Positions 14,929 to 23,735 of a stretch of DNA of 64,000 bases are shown one piece after another. The notes below the pieces were generated by a model. That model had not been told where the DNA came from. It worked only from the letters and a program-made list of their open reading frames with translations, and ran no database searches. The translations under genes and the position numbers were made by a program. The stretch spans positions 124,001 through 188,000 of the forward strand of contig NZ_JAPFFT010000001.1 in assembly GCF_026241105.1 (NCBI RefSeq). Direction: 5' to 3'. Source of the DNA: Arthrobacter rhizophilus (GTDB taxonomy: Bacteria; Actinomycetota; Actinomycetes; Actinomycetales; Micrococcaceae). Within the stretch, counting starts at the first letter, position 1, and every line of letters begins with the position of its first letter.

Positions 14929-15981
14929 TCAGGTCGTTGGTCGGAAGGCAGTTGGCCGTAAGAGAGGGCCGGTGGACGCACGGATGGTCAGGTGAGTGGG
15001 TAGCTCGACCTTCATGCGAAGTTGAGACTGGCCATGGCGCAGCCTGCTGACGAGCATGTCCGATGCGACCCGTCCCGCTTGTTCGATCGGAGCGGTAAGG
15101 GTGGTCAGGGGCGGTTGGCAGAAGTCGGCTCCGAAGATGTCGTCGCATCCCACGACGCTTATCTCATCGGGGACGTCGATGCCGCGTTCCCTGAGCCGGA
15201 CGAGGACGCCTATGGCGACCAGGTCGTTGAACGCAATGCAGGCGGTGGCGCCGCTGTTGAGCAGGGTGTCGGCAGCGGCGGCGCCGGACCGCTTACTGGG
15301 GTGGTAGGGTCCGAGCCGGCGGATGGTGATGCCCAGTGACTCGGATCTCTCCTGCAGCGCGTCCCATCGCCGGCCGTCCGACCAGGAGTTCGGTGGGCCG
15401 GCGATGTAGGCAATATCCCTGTGGCCAAGTGAAAACAGATGTTCCATAGCCTGCTGGACCCCGGAAGCGGTATCAATGATTACGCTGGGGACGCCAGGGG
15501 TGCTGCGGTTTATGGTCACGAGGGGTGATTTGGCGGCAGCGCTGATGAGCTGTTCGTCGCTGAGCCGGGTGGCGGGAAGAATGAAGCCGACCGCAGAGCT
15601 TCGGAACTCTTCCAGGTATGTTGCTTCCAGCTCGACATCCTCTTCGGTGTCGACGAGCAATTGCGTGTAGCCGGCAGTCTTGAGTTGGTGCTGCGTGCTG
15701 CGGATGAAGTCAAAGAAGTACGGGTTTGTGATGTCTGGAACCAGGACGGCAACGGCGCCTGACCTGCCCGGGGCCGTATTTCTGGGATAGGCGGAGGGAA
15801 CGTATCCCAGTTCATGCGCCGCCGCTTCGATGCGTTCCCTGGTCGCTTGGTTGACACGGTGCGGCTGGGTCAAAGCCCGCGAGACCGTTGAGGCGGCCAC
15901 ACCACTGAGCGCGGCGACATCCCTGATGGTCGGTCCCCGCCCCAGCGGGCTGGCTCCAATGCTGGCCTCGCTAATGCTCAT
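14929..15981 (-). CDS. LacI-family regulator divergent from sugar ABC operon
   Basis: Regulator of 350 residues. Helix-turn-helix and hinge helix at about residues 18-65 (TIRDVAALSGVAASTVSRAL, then NQATRERIEAAAHELGY), then a periplasmic-binding-like ligand domain containing VLVPDITNPYFFDFIRS and VVGCDDIFGADFCQPPLTTL. It is divergent from the importer at 16204, and two GCAAC/GTTGC palindromes lie between. Clearly paralogous to the LacI at 25906 (both carry DDIFGADF near the end). Likely repressor of the importer and isomerase-dehydrogenase genes. Confidence 0.9.
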   Translation of the reverse strand: MSISEASIGASPLGRGPTIRDVAALSGVAASTVSRALTQPHRVNQATRERIEAAAHELGYVPSAYPRNTAPGRSGAVAVLVPDITNPYFFDFIRSTQHQLKTAGYTQLLVDTEEDVELEATYLEEFRSSAVGFILPATRLSDEQLISAAAKSPLVTINRSTPGVPSVIIDTASGVQQAMEHLFSLGHRDIAYIAGPPNSWSDGRRWDALQERSESLGITIRRLGPYHPSKRSGAAAADTLLNSGATACIAFNDLVAIGVLVRLRERGIDVPDEISVVGCDDIFGADFCQPPLTTLTAPIEQAGRVASDMLVSRLRHGQSQLRMKVELPTHLTIRASTGPLLRPTAFRPTT

Positions 15982-16091
15982 AGTGCTCCCTCGTGGCCGC
16001 GCAGTCCGTTCTTAGACTCCATAATCTCTCATCTGCGAAGCCCCTCCCATCTGTGACGATGCAATCCTCAAAGCAACAATGGCAATTTATG

Positions 16092-16117
16092 GCAACCGTT
16101 GCACATGTTGCAGCAAC
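16092..16117. promoter_or_regulatory. Paired LacI operator candidates upstream of sugar ABC operon
   Basis: Two 11-bp palindromes, GCAAC-C-GTTGC (16092-16102) and GTTGC-A-GCAAC (16107-16117), 5 bp apart. The first sits in TGGCAACCGTTGC, related to the TTGGCAACCGGTTGCCAA motif found upstream of other genes to 31.7 kb. They lie 87-112 bp before the binding-protein start, in the divergent gap with the LacI gene. Confidence 0.7.
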
Positions 16118-16203
16118 TGTCATAGTGTTCCAGCTAACGTCCGGCCTGTCTGGCTGGTTCCCCCGAAGATCTCGGGGCGACTCAACGAGGAGCAAGAAAA
16201 GAC

Positions 16204-17568
16204 ATGAACAACTCAAGGACCCGAATTTTTGGCGCGGTCGTTCTCATTTCGCTGGGATCATTGGCGGTGTCTGGATGTGGCGCCGACAACAACTCGGCAA
16301 GCGCAGGCGGCGCAGTCAACGGCCAGGGCAAGACTCTGGATGTCCTGGTCGGTGCCAACACAAACAAGGCTGAGCAGTTCAAGGCCTGGCAGACTCACAT
16401 TGCCGAGGCTTTCAAGAAGCAGACCGGCGCCGACTTGAAATTCGAAACCTTCGCTAACGCCAACGATGAGCTTTCCAAAATCCAAACCTCCGTTGTTGCG
16501 GGCCAGGGCCCGGACGTCTACGCAGTGGGTACAACCTTCACCCCGACGGCATACTCGACGGACGCTTTCGTGAAGTTTGACTCCAAAATGTGGGACAAGG
16601 TAGGCGGCCGCGATCGCTTTGTTCCGGCGACCTTGGGAATTTCCGGTCCCGACGCCCAGAACGAAGTGGGTGTGCCATTTACATCAAGGCCTTACGTTCT
16701 GGCCTACAACACCGAGCTGTTCAAGCAGGCCGGGTTGGATAAGCCGGCGAGCACTTGGGACGGACTTCTGGACCAGGCCAAGAAGCTGACCACGGGATCC
16801 ACGTACGGTTTCGCGACAGGGTACGCCGACAACTACACGCCGTGGAAGTTTGCATGGGCCATGGCGAACCAGTCCGGCAACCCTCTGGTGGATGGAAAGA
16901 CTGCCCGCATCGACGACCCGGCGGTTCTTAAGGCGTACCAGACATACTTTGGCTGGCTGACCAAGGACAAGGTTGTCAACCCGGCCGCCGTCGGCTGGAA
17001 CGACACCCAGGCTGCCGCGGACTTCGCAGCGGGCCAGTCCGCGATGATGTTGATGACCACCGCATCATCGAAAGTCACGTTCGATGCGTCCGCGGTGAAG
17101 GGAAAATACGCCTACGCCGTGATGCCGACGGTGCCGCCCGGGCAGGCTTCCGCGCCCTCCGGTGGCCAGCCGGTCAGTTCCATCATTTCCGGCGACAACC
17201 TGGTGGTCGCCAAATATTCGGAGAACCAGGACCTCGCAGCCGCGTACATCAAACTGCTCACCAGCGAAGACGAGCAGATCAATTACAACAAGCTGTTTGG
17301 GGATCTTCCCACTAACGCTACGGCGGCAAAGAAGGTCCAAGACGCGGATCCCTCGCTGTCACCGATCATTGATTCGGCATCCAAGGCCAAGACCACGCCG
17401 TTCACCGGTGCATGGGGCGACATCCAGTTGGCGCTGACCAACGTCGTCGTTCAGGCCCGCCCCGATCTTGGCAACGGCAGCGTCAGCGAGGCCACTCTCA
17501 AGGCTGCGCTGGCCAAGGCCCAGAAGGACGCCCAAGCCTCCCTCGACAGGGCGTCGGCAAGCAAGTGA
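16204..17568 (+). CDS. Sugar ABC transporter substrate-binding lipoprotein (family 1)
   Basis: Extracellular solute-binding protein of 454 residues, maltose/oligosaccharide (CUT1) type. The signal peptide ends in LAVSGC, with the lipobox Cys at about residue 25. The mature part has the family's early NDELSKIQTSVVAGQGPDVY segment and a long C-terminal helical region. GAGGAG lies upstream. The stop overlaps the next start (GTGA). No ATPase is encoded with this importer; CUT1 systems often share an MsiK-type ATPase encoded elsewhere. The substrate is probably the glycoside handled by the isomerase-dehydrogenase genes that follow. Confidence 0.92.
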   Translation: MNNSRTRIFGAVVLISLGSLAVSGCGADNNSASAGGAVNGQGKTLDVLVGANTNKAEQFKAWQTHIAEAFKKQTGADLKFETFANANDELSKIQTSVVAGQGPDVYAVGTTFTPTAYSTDAFVKFDSKMWDKVGGRDRFVPATLGISGPDAQNEVGVPFTSRPYVLAYNTELFKQAGLDKPASTWDGLLDQAKKLTTGSTYGFATGYADNYTPWKFAWAMANQSGNPLVDGKTARIDDPAVLKAYQTYFGWLTKDKVVNPAAVGWNDTQAAADFAAGQSAMMLMTTASSKVTFDASAVKGKYAYAVMPTVPPGQASAPSGGQPVSSIISGDNLVVAKYSENQDLAAAYIKLLTSEDEQINYNKLFGDLPTNATAAKKVQDADPSLSPIIDSASKAKTTPFTGAWGDIQLALTNVVVQARPDLGNGSVSEATLKAALAKAQKDAQASLDRASASK

Positions 17569-18536
17569 GCACCACAATTAAAAAAGACGCCGCCCTGCGG
17601 CGCGCCCCGGAGCTTGGCGGGCAGCCGCCTGCCAAGCGCCGGCGGACTGTGAGCGAACGAAACCGGCCGCTGTGGATGCTCACCCCCGGTGCGCTTCTGA
17701 TCGGCCTGATTATCATCGTCCCCCTGATCCTGGGCATCTACATCGCGATGCTGCAACTGGATCAATACACCATCCGTAAATGGATCAGCGCCCCTTTCAT
17801 CGGATTGAACAACTTCGTCGAAGCGTTCACCTCGACTGATCTGGTCCACGCCTTCGGCAACAGCGTCGGTTTCTCGGTGATTGCAACCGTAATCACGGTA
17901 CCGATAGGTATTTACGCCGCATTGGCGACCCAGAATGCCTATCGTGGCAGGTCTTTGGTCCGCTCAATGTTCCTGATCCCCTATGTCCTTCCCTCATTCG
18001 TAGTGGGAAGTTTCTGGCGTACCATGCTTCAGCACGACGGCATCATAAACAAGGCACTGACAGGGTTGGGACTCCCTGCCGGCCAATGGCTCACCGGTCC
18101 GGCCAGCTTCTGGGTCCTGATCCTGGTCGAGGTGTGGGCTGCATGGCCCTTTATCTACCTGATGGCACTGTCCGGCCTTCAATCCGTGGACCAGGAGGTT
18201 CACGAGGCCGCAGCGATCGACGGCGCTCTGTGGTGGACCAAGCTGCGTTACGTGATCTTTCCCTATCTGCGCGGGCCGGTCGCCCTGGCGTGCCTCATCG
18301 CGACACTCCACCACATGAACAATTTCTCGCTGGCGTTCCTGCTGTTCGGCGTCCCGGCACCGTTTGACGTGCAGGTACTGCCCACCCTCGTGTACAGCAT
18401 GAGCTTCACCAGCCTCCGGTTCGGCATGGGGGCGGCTATGGCGCTGATCTCGCTTCTGCTGATTGCGATACCGCTCTACTTCTACCTGAAAGCCGTACGA
18501 CTCGACACCGGCACCGACGCGGGAGGCAAGAAATGA
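17565..18536 (+). CDS. Sugar ABC transporter permease, MalF type
   Basis: First membrane subunit of the CUT1 importer, 323 residues, with six hydrophobic segments after a basic N-terminal tail (KKDAALRRAP, then RRRTVSERNR). The coupling loop EAAAIDGALWWTKLRYVIFP carries the EAA motif that contacts the ATPase. The GTG start overlaps the binding-protein stop, and the stop overlaps the next permease (ATGA). Confidence 0.92.
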   Translation: MSTTIKKDAALRRAPELGGQPPAKRRRTVSERNRPLWMLTPGALLIGLIIIVPLILGIYIAMLQLDQYTIRKWISAPFIGLNNFVEAFTSTDLVHAFGNSVGFSVIATVITVPIGIYAALATQNAYRGRSLVRSMFLIPYVLPSFVVGSFWRTMLQHDGIINKALTGLGLPAGQWLTGPASFWVLILVEVWAAWPFIYLMALSGLQSVDQEVHEAAAIDGALWWTKLRYVIFPYLRGPVALACLIATLHHMNNFSLAFLLFGVPAPFDVQVLPTLVYSMSFTSLRFGMGAAMALISLLLIAIPLYFYLKAVRLDTGTDAGGKK

Positions 18537-19483
18537 GCAACCAGACTTCCGACGTCGTCAATGAAGTCCCGCTGGAGACTTCCAGGGTGCTTCCCTCCAA
18601 ACCCGCGACCCGAAAGACCGGACGGCAGACTGCCGCGGTTTACCGCCTGCTGCCGACCCCCTTGCTGGTTGGAGGCACTATCGTGCTGTGCGCGATGGTC
18701 GCGATTCCCTTGCTCTACATCGTGTTCTCGTCCATGAATTCGGATGTGGAAGTGGCCCGCGGGGCATACTTCCCCACGGAATTCACCCTGGCCAACTACA
18801 CGAAGATCTGGAGCACCCTGCCTTTGGGGAATGGCCTCATGAACAGCGTCATGATCGCCGGGCTGGTCGCCGTCGTCTCCTCTTTGCTGGGCATCATCAC
18901 CGCTTATGTGCTGGTCCGGTTCGATTTCGTTGGTCGGATCACCATCCTGCGGGGGCTCATCGGTCTGCAAAGTGTTCCAGGCGGCCTGCTCTTGCTTCCG
19001 GTGTTCGTACTCTTCGCATCAGCGGGCAACTATCTGGGGATTACGGTCATTGGCACGTACTGGGGCCTTTTCCTTGCCTACCTGACGTTTGCGCTACCTT
19101 TCTCGACTTGGGTCATGGTCACGTACCTGCGGGGTCTGCCCAAGGAACTTGAGGAAGCAGCCCGCATTGACGGCTCCTCCTCGCTCGGGGTGCTCTTCCG
19201 AATCATCTTCCCGCTCAGCTGGCCCGGGCTGGTCGTCTCCGGCGTGTTTTCCTTCCTGCTCGGCTGGAACGACGTCATGTTCGCCTCGGTCCTGACCCGT
19301 CCCAACACCCAGACCGTTGCGGTTGTGCTGCAGATCTTCGGCTCCTCGGCAGAAGGGGGAGCGCTGCCCCTCTACGGCCAGATGATGGCAGCCTCCCTGG
19401 TCTGCGCTGCTCCCGTCGTCATCCTCTACCTGATTTTCCAGCGATTCCTCGTCGGCGGCATGACCGCCGGCGGAGTCAAATAG
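18533..19483 (+). CDS. Sugar ABC transporter permease, MalG type
   Basis: Second membrane subunit, 316 residues, with a hydrophilic N-terminal tail, six hydrophobic segments, and the EAA loop EEAARIDGSSSLGVLFRIIF. Typical MalG-like C-terminus with QRFLVGGMTAGGVK. Coupled to the upstream permease; the isomerase gene starts 49 bp downstream, so transport and metabolism are in one operon. Confidence 0.92.
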   Translation: MSNQTSDVVNEVPLETSRVLPSKPATRKTGRQTAAVYRLLPTPLLVGGTIVLCAMVAIPLLYIVFSSMNSDVEVARGAYFPTEFTLANYTKIWSTLPLGNGLMNSVMIAGLVAVVSSLLGIITAYVLVRFDFVGRITILRGLIGLQSVPGGLLLLPVFVLFASAGNYLGITVIGTYWGLFLAYLTFALPFSTWVMVTYLRGLPKELEEAARIDGSSSLGVLFRIIFPLSWPGLVVSGVFSFLLGWNDVMFASVLTRPNTQTVAVVLQIFGSSAEGGALPLYGQMMAASLVCAAPVVILYLIFQRFLVGGMTAGGVK

Positions 19484-19532
19484 ACCCGGCACACAGGCTG
19501 CCACCATGTATCACCGCCAAGGAGAAAACGAC

Positions 19533-20378
19533 GTGACCGTCAAGCAAACCCAGTGGACATTGTCCGGATTCGGTGACGAAATAAGTCCGGACCCGCTGAT
19601 CCAAATTGCCGTTCTGCAGGCTTTGGGCGCGAACCATATCGAAGTACGCAGCGCCTGGGGCACCAACATCGTTGAATTGTCCGAAGAAGACCTGAACCGG
19701 TTGGACCTTATCCTGCGGGAACAGGGCATGGGCGTGTCGGCTATCGCCTCTCCGATCGGGAAGGTCGACGTCACCATCCCTGTCACAGTCGAACTGGACC
19801 GCCTCCGCAAGGCGATCCATGCGGCTAAGGTCCTCGGCACACGCTACATCCGGATCTTCTCCTTTTACCGGGCCGAAGGCACGGGACCCGAAGAGGTCCG
19901 CGACGCCGTCATGGACCGCATGCGTGCCCTTGCCGCAGAGGCCCAGGCACACGACGTCGTACTGCTGCACGAGAACGAAAAGGACATCTACGGCGACACC
20001 CCTGAACGTGTCTTGGACATCGTCACTACGGTCCATTCGCCGGCACTGAGGGTTGCATGGGACGCCGCGAACTTCGTTCAAGTAGGTGTCAAGCCCTTCA
20101 GCGAGGCCTACGACATGCTCCGCCCCTACCTGGAATACCTTCAGGTAAAGGATGCGCGCGCCAATGACCGCCTCGTGATGCCGGCAGGGGAAGGTGACGG
20201 AGAACTTCGCGAAACCATCAAGGCATTGAAGGAAGATGGCTTCGAAGGATTCGCTTCCCTGGAACCTCACCTGGCAAACACCCACCACCTCGGTGGATTC
20301 TCCGGACCCGCCGCGTTCGGAGTAGCCGGACGCGCTTTCAACCGCCTTCTCGAAGAAGCCGGAGTGGGGACCAAATGA
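19533..20378 (+). CDS. TIM-barrel sugar isomerase/epimerase, paralogue 1
   Basis: Xylose-isomerase-like TIM barrel of 281 residues starting at GTG 19533, which has AAGGAG 8 nt upstream. Predicted metal or substrate residues are in LLHENEKDIYG (Glu), VAWDAANFVQ (Asp), YLQVKDA (Lys-Asp) and ASLEPHL (Glu). The neighbour at 21798 is the same length and shares most residues by eye (for example HIEVRSAWGTN, YIRIFSFYRAEG, GDTPERVLDI). Coupled by ATGA to a Gfo/Idh/MocA dehydrogenase, the arrangement seen in pathways that oxidise a sugar at C3 and then epimerise or eliminate. Exact reaction unknown. Confidence 0.88.
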   Translation: MTVKQTQWTLSGFGDEISPDPLIQIAVLQALGANHIEVRSAWGTNIVELSEEDLNRLDLILREQGMGVSAIASPIGKVDVTIPVTVELDRLRKAIHAAKVLGTRYIRIFSFYRAEGTGPEEVRDAVMDRMRALAAEAQAHDVVLLHENEKDIYGDTPERVLDIVTTVHSPALRVAWDAANFVQVGVKPFSEAYDMLRPYLEYLQVKDARANDRLVMPAGEGDGELRETIKALKEDGFEGFASLEPHLANTHHLGGFSGPAAFGVAGRAFNRLLEEAGVGTK

Positions 20379-21559
20379 CCAACGCCAACTCAGTGGGCAC
20401 GCCCGGACCCCGTCTGCGCACTGCCATTGTCGGTTGCGGAGTCATCGGGCGCCAGCACGCCCAGGTGGTCACTGCCAACGGGGACCTGGAGCTCGTCGCC
20501 CTTATCGATGTAGTGGAGTCAGCCGCGACCGCGTTGGCCGGCGCCGTTGAGAACCAGACACCCAAGCAGCGTCCCGCGACTTACGCGACCCTCGCCGATG
20601 CACTGAGCGACTCGGACATAGACCTTGTCGCCATCTGCACACCAAGCGGGCTGCACTCCGACCTGGCCGTCGAGGCACTGAGGGCCGGTAAGCACGTCAT
20701 TATCGAAAAGCCCATCGACGTGGACTTGCCCAGCGCCAGGCGCGTTGCGGAAGCAGCGGCGGCCGCCACAGGGCAGGTCACCTCGGTGATCAGCCAGCAC
20801 CGCTTCGACCCGGCCAGTGTTGCTGTTGCCAGCGCGGTCAAGTCGGGCCGCTTCGGCAAGATCACTTCTGGCGTGGCCTCGCTGGCTTGGTGGCGGGCCC
20901 AGAACTACTACGACTCCGGCCAATGGCGCGGAACCTGGGAACTCGACGGCGGCGGAGCCGTGATGAACCAAGGCGTCCACAGCGTGGACCTGCTTCTTTG
21001 GTTCTTGGGAACGCCCGTCCAGATCCAGGCCCATACCGCACTCCTGGCTCACGAGCGCATTGAAGTCGAAGACACGGCAGTTGCCACTGTGCGTTTCGCC
21101 TCGGGTGCGTTGGCAGTGATCCACTGCACCACCGCCGCATACCCCGGGCTCACTGCCCGGATCCAGGTCCATGGCGAGAGGGGATCAGCAGTGGTAGACA
21201 ATGACCGGCTGCAGTATTTCCACGCTGCCGACAACGCGCCTGCAGGAGAGTCGGGGTCCTCCTACGGTATGGCCGGGGCCGGGAACCAGGCCGAACTTGA
21301 GGTTGGGGTGCACGACGCATCAGCAAACACAAAGGGGGCTGACGACCTGCAGACCGCTCACCAGAAGCAGTACGCAGACGTCGTGCAAGCCATACGCACG
21401 GGAAAAGAACCCCGGGTGGGAGTCAACGAGGCAACGGCGGCCCTAGCCACAGTGCGGGCCCTGTACGTTTCGGCAACCCTCGGAACGGCCGTGCACTTCG
21501 AAGACGTCCTGGCTGGCAAGTATGACGATGTCACCGTCCACACGGGTGGCGACGCCTAG
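20375..21559 (+). CDS. Gfo/Idh/MocA-family sugar dehydrogenase, pair 1
   Basis: NAD(P)-dependent oxidoreductase of 394 residues. Rossmann motif IVGCGVIGRQHAQV at about residues 14-27, the conserved EKP lysine in IIEKPIDVDL, and the substrate-domain motif GGGAVMNQGVHSVDLLLW holding the catalytic Asp/His region. Likely oxidises a hydroxyl of the imported glycoside, or reduces the product after isomerisation. Last gene of the importer operon: a long hairpin follows at 21610. Confidence 0.9.
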   Translation: MTNANSVGTPGPRLRTAIVGCGVIGRQHAQVVTANGDLELVALIDVVESAATALAGAVENQTPKQRPATYATLADALSDSDIDLVAICTPSGLHSDLAVEALRAGKHVIIEKPIDVDLPSARRVAEAAAAATGQVTSVISQHRFDPASVAVASAVKSGRFGKITSGVASLAWWRAQNYYDSGQWRGTWELDGGGAVMNQGVHSVDLLLWFLGTPVQIQAHTALLAHERIEVEDTAVATVRFASGALAVIHCTTAAYPGLTARIQVHGERGSAVVDNDRLQYFHAADNAPAGESGSSYGMAGAGNQAELEVGVHDASANTKGADDLQTAHQKQYADVVQAIRTGKEPRVGVNEATAALATVRALYVSATLGTAVHFEDVLAGKYDDVTVHTGGDA

Positions 21560-21609
21560 GCACTAGGCGCAAGGTCTAGGCTCCGGAGAAGACCGGGCCA
21601 CGGCTGTCC

Positions 21610-21648
21610 GGTCCCTGTGCTGGTGCCTCGCGTACCAGCACAGGGACC
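21610..21648 (+). terminator. Strong hairpin closing the importer operon
   Basis: Perfect 15-bp stem GGTCCCTGTGCTGGT / ACCAGCACAGGGACC with a 9-nt loop, 51 bp past the dehydrogenase stop. There is no U-run but the stem is very stable. It separates the 16.2-21.6 kb operon from the one beginning at 21798. Confidence 0.8.
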
Positions 21649-21669
21649 GCATCTCGCCAAAATGCATAG

Positions 21670-21697
21670 TTGCCAATATTTGGCAATCGGTTGTCAA
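21670..21697. promoter_or_regulatory. LacI operator candidate upstream of second isomerase operon
   Basis: TTGCCAA-TAT-TTGGCAA (21670-21686) overlaps TTGGCAA-TCGG-TTGTCAA (21680-21697). The second has the 7+4+7 layout of the regional motif with two deviations. It lies about 100 bp before the GTG at 21798, where a repressor would be placed. Confidence 0.7.
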
Positions 21698-21797
21698 GTC
21701 GTGCCGGTCTGGCTAGACTCGGGGAGAACGCATGCCTGTGAACCACATGTCCGCGCCAAATGCCGCCATGCGGGCGACGGATCCAAAGGAGAATTCC

Positions 21798-22643
21798 GTG
21801 ACTGAAGCCAATGCACTGTGGAACCTGTCCGGTTTCGGAGACGAAGTAGACCCCGATCCCAACGTGCAGGCTGCCGTCCTGTTGGCCCTTGGTGCCAGCC
21901 ATATCGAGGTGCGTAGCGCCTGGGGCACCAATGTTTCAGAACTCATGCCGGAAGATGTTGAGCGGCTCAAGGCCATCCTTGACGAGAAGGGCTTGAAGGT
22001 TTCCGCCGTCGCAAGCCCTATCGGCAAGATTGACGTCAGTGTGCCGGTGGAACGTGAGCTCGCCCGGCTGCGCCGGATTATTTCAGTAGCCAAGGGCCTG
22101 GACGCCAAGTACATCCGCATCTTCTCCTTTTATCGGGCTGAAGGGCAGAGCCCTGAAGACATCCGCGACTCAGTCATGGAGCGCATGACCGCACTCACGA
22201 ACGAGGCGGCAGCGTCCGGCGTCGTCCTGCTGCACGAAAACGAAAAAGGCATCTACGGCGACACTCCGGAGCGCGTCCTGGACATCATGGAGACCGTCGA
22301 TTCACCTGCACTGCGCATCGCTTGGGACAGCGCCAACTTTGTCCAGGTGGGCGTCAAGCCGTACACGGAGGGGTACGCTATGCTGCGACCCTACCTGGAG
22401 TACCTCCAAGTCAAGGACGCAGTCGCCGGCACAGGTGAAGTAGTGCCTGCCGGCGAAGGCGACGGCGAACTGGACGCCACCATCGCCGCGCTGAAGGCGG
22501 ACGGTTTTGCCGGCTTCGCTTCGCTGGAGCCGCATTTGGCCAGCACCCACGAACTGGGCGGATTCTCCGGGCCGGTCGCCTTCGGTTCTGCAGCTCGTGC
22601 CTTTGCGGCACTCGCGGCCAAGAACGGTGTCGCCTTGGCCTAA
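21798..22643 (+). CDS. TIM-barrel sugar isomerase/epimerase, paralogue 2
   Basis: 281 residues from GTG 21798 (AAAGGAG 6 nt upstream). A close paralogue of the protein at 19533 with the same predicted active-site strands: LLHENEKGIYG, IAWDSANFVQ, YLQVKDA, ASLEPHL. Such tandem paralogues may take substrates of different configuration, or perform successive elimination and hydration steps as LgdB1/LgdB2 do in the levoglucosan pathway; that comparison is inference. Followed 43 bp later by a dehydrogenase gene, repeating the layout of pair 1. Confidence 0.88.
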   Translation: MTEANALWNLSGFGDEVDPDPNVQAAVLLALGASHIEVRSAWGTNVSELMPEDVERLKAILDEKGLKVSAVASPIGKIDVSVPVERELARLRRIISVAKGLDAKYIRIFSFYRAEGQSPEDIRDSVMERMTALTNEAAASGVVLLHENEKGIYGDTPERVLDIMETVDSPALRIAWDSANFVQVGVKPYTEGYAMLRPYLEYLQVKDAVAGTGEVVPAGEGDGELDATIAALKADGFAGFASLEPHLASTHELGGFSGPVAFGSAARAFAALAAKNGVALA

Positions 22644-22686
22644 GGGCCGGTACGTTCAAAGGAACACATCTTTCGAGGGAGCAAGA

Positions 22687-23694
22687 ATGCCTAGAGCAGC
22701 AGTCATCGGTTGCGGTGATGTATCGAGTGTGCACTTCGGGGCGATCGCCAAGATGGACGACGTCGAACTCGTGGCAGTCTGCGACACCGATCCCATGCGT
22801 CTGGAGGCGGCAGAAGCCGCCTATGGCGTGGAGGGGTACGCGAATTATCTGGAGATGCTCGAGGCAGTGAGGCCCGACGTCGTGCATATCTGCACTCCGC
22901 ACCACCAGCATGCCTCGCTAGCGGTGGAATGCGTTGAGCGCGGCGTCAGCGTGATTGTCGAAAAGCCGCTGGCCCACACTCTCGAAGAGGGGCGCCGACT
23001 GGTGGAGGCGGCCGAACGGGGCACGGCGAAGATCGCCGTATGTTTCCAGAACCGCTACAACGCGACGTCGCAAGCGATGCGGAGAATGCTCGACGACGGC
23101 GGGCTCGGTCAGGTTCTGGGCGCTTCGGCCACCGTGATGTGGCACCGGACGGCCGAGTACTACCGGGACCGGCCGTGGCGCGGCACCTGGGCTGAAGGAG
23201 GCGGCGGCCTCATGATGAACCAAGCCATCCACACAGTGGATCTGCTCCAATGGCTGGCAGGTGACGTGACAAAGGTGGAAGGCCATGCCTCCACGCGTTC
23301 CCTAGGCGGTGTGATCGAGGTGGAGGACACCGCGGAGTTCATCGCCGGGCACGCCAATGGTGCAACCAGCGTCTTCTACGCCACTCTGGCGAACGCCACC
23401 AACGCACCGGTGACGCTGGAAATCGTGACCGAAAAGGCTACCCTCAGCCTTCGCGGCGACCTCAACGTCACATACGCCGACGGCACCGTGGAAACGATCC
23501 CTGAACGCGCCTTGGAATCAGGTGGGCGTGCGTACTGGGGCGTGTCCCACGAACTCCTGATCAAGGACTTCTACGCCAAGCTCGAGGATCCTGCTCCGTT
23601 CTGGATCAGTCCTGCTGAAGCCGAAAAGTCGCTCAGGATCGTCAAAGACATCTATGCGCAGAGCTACCCGGAAATTTCCGGGCAGGTGCGCTAA
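22687..23694 (+). CDS. Gfo/Idh/MocA-family sugar dehydrogenase, pair 2
   Basis: 335 residues. Rossmann motif AAVIGCGDVSSVHFGAI at the N-terminus, EKP lysine in VIVEKPLAHTL, and GGGGLMMNQAIHTVDLLQWL in the substrate domain. ATG 22687 has GAGGGAG in front. Shorter than the pair-1 dehydrogenase and only moderately similar, so the two probably differ in substrate or direction. Confidence 0.9.
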   Translation: MPRAAVIGCGDVSSVHFGAIAKMDDVELVAVCDTDPMRLEAAEAAYGVEGYANYLEMLEAVRPDVVHICTPHHQHASLAVECVERGVSVIVEKPLAHTLEEGRRLVEAAERGTAKIAVCFQNRYNATSQAMRRMLDDGGLGQVLGASATVMWHRTAEYYRDRPWRGTWAEGGGGLMMNQAIHTVDLLQWLAGDVTKVEGHASTRSLGGVIEVEDTAEFIAGHANGATSVFYATLANATNAPVTLEIVTEKATLSLRGDLNVTYADGTVETIPERALESGGRAYWGVSHELLIKDFYAKLEDPAPFWISPAEAEKSLRIVKDIYAQSYPEISGQVR

Positions 23695-23700
23695 CTACTT

Positions 23701-23714
23701 GGCCCACGTGGGCC
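23701..23714. promoter_or_regulatory. Perfect 14-bp palindrome GGCCCACGTGGGCC
   Basis: Lies in the 41-bp gap between pair 2 and pair 3, directly before the ribosome site GGAGGAC of the next gene. Could be a regulator site or a small hairpin that limits translation; not seen elsewhere in the window. Confidence 0.3.
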
Positions 23715-23735
23715 CGGAACACTACGGAGGACAAA

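Noticed and set aside
21670..21697. Start of the second isomerase at an upstream ATG (21732)
   Set aside because: The stretch 21732-21797 has no ribosome site or coding character, while GTG 21798 has AAAGGAG at correct distance and gives the same length as the paralogue.
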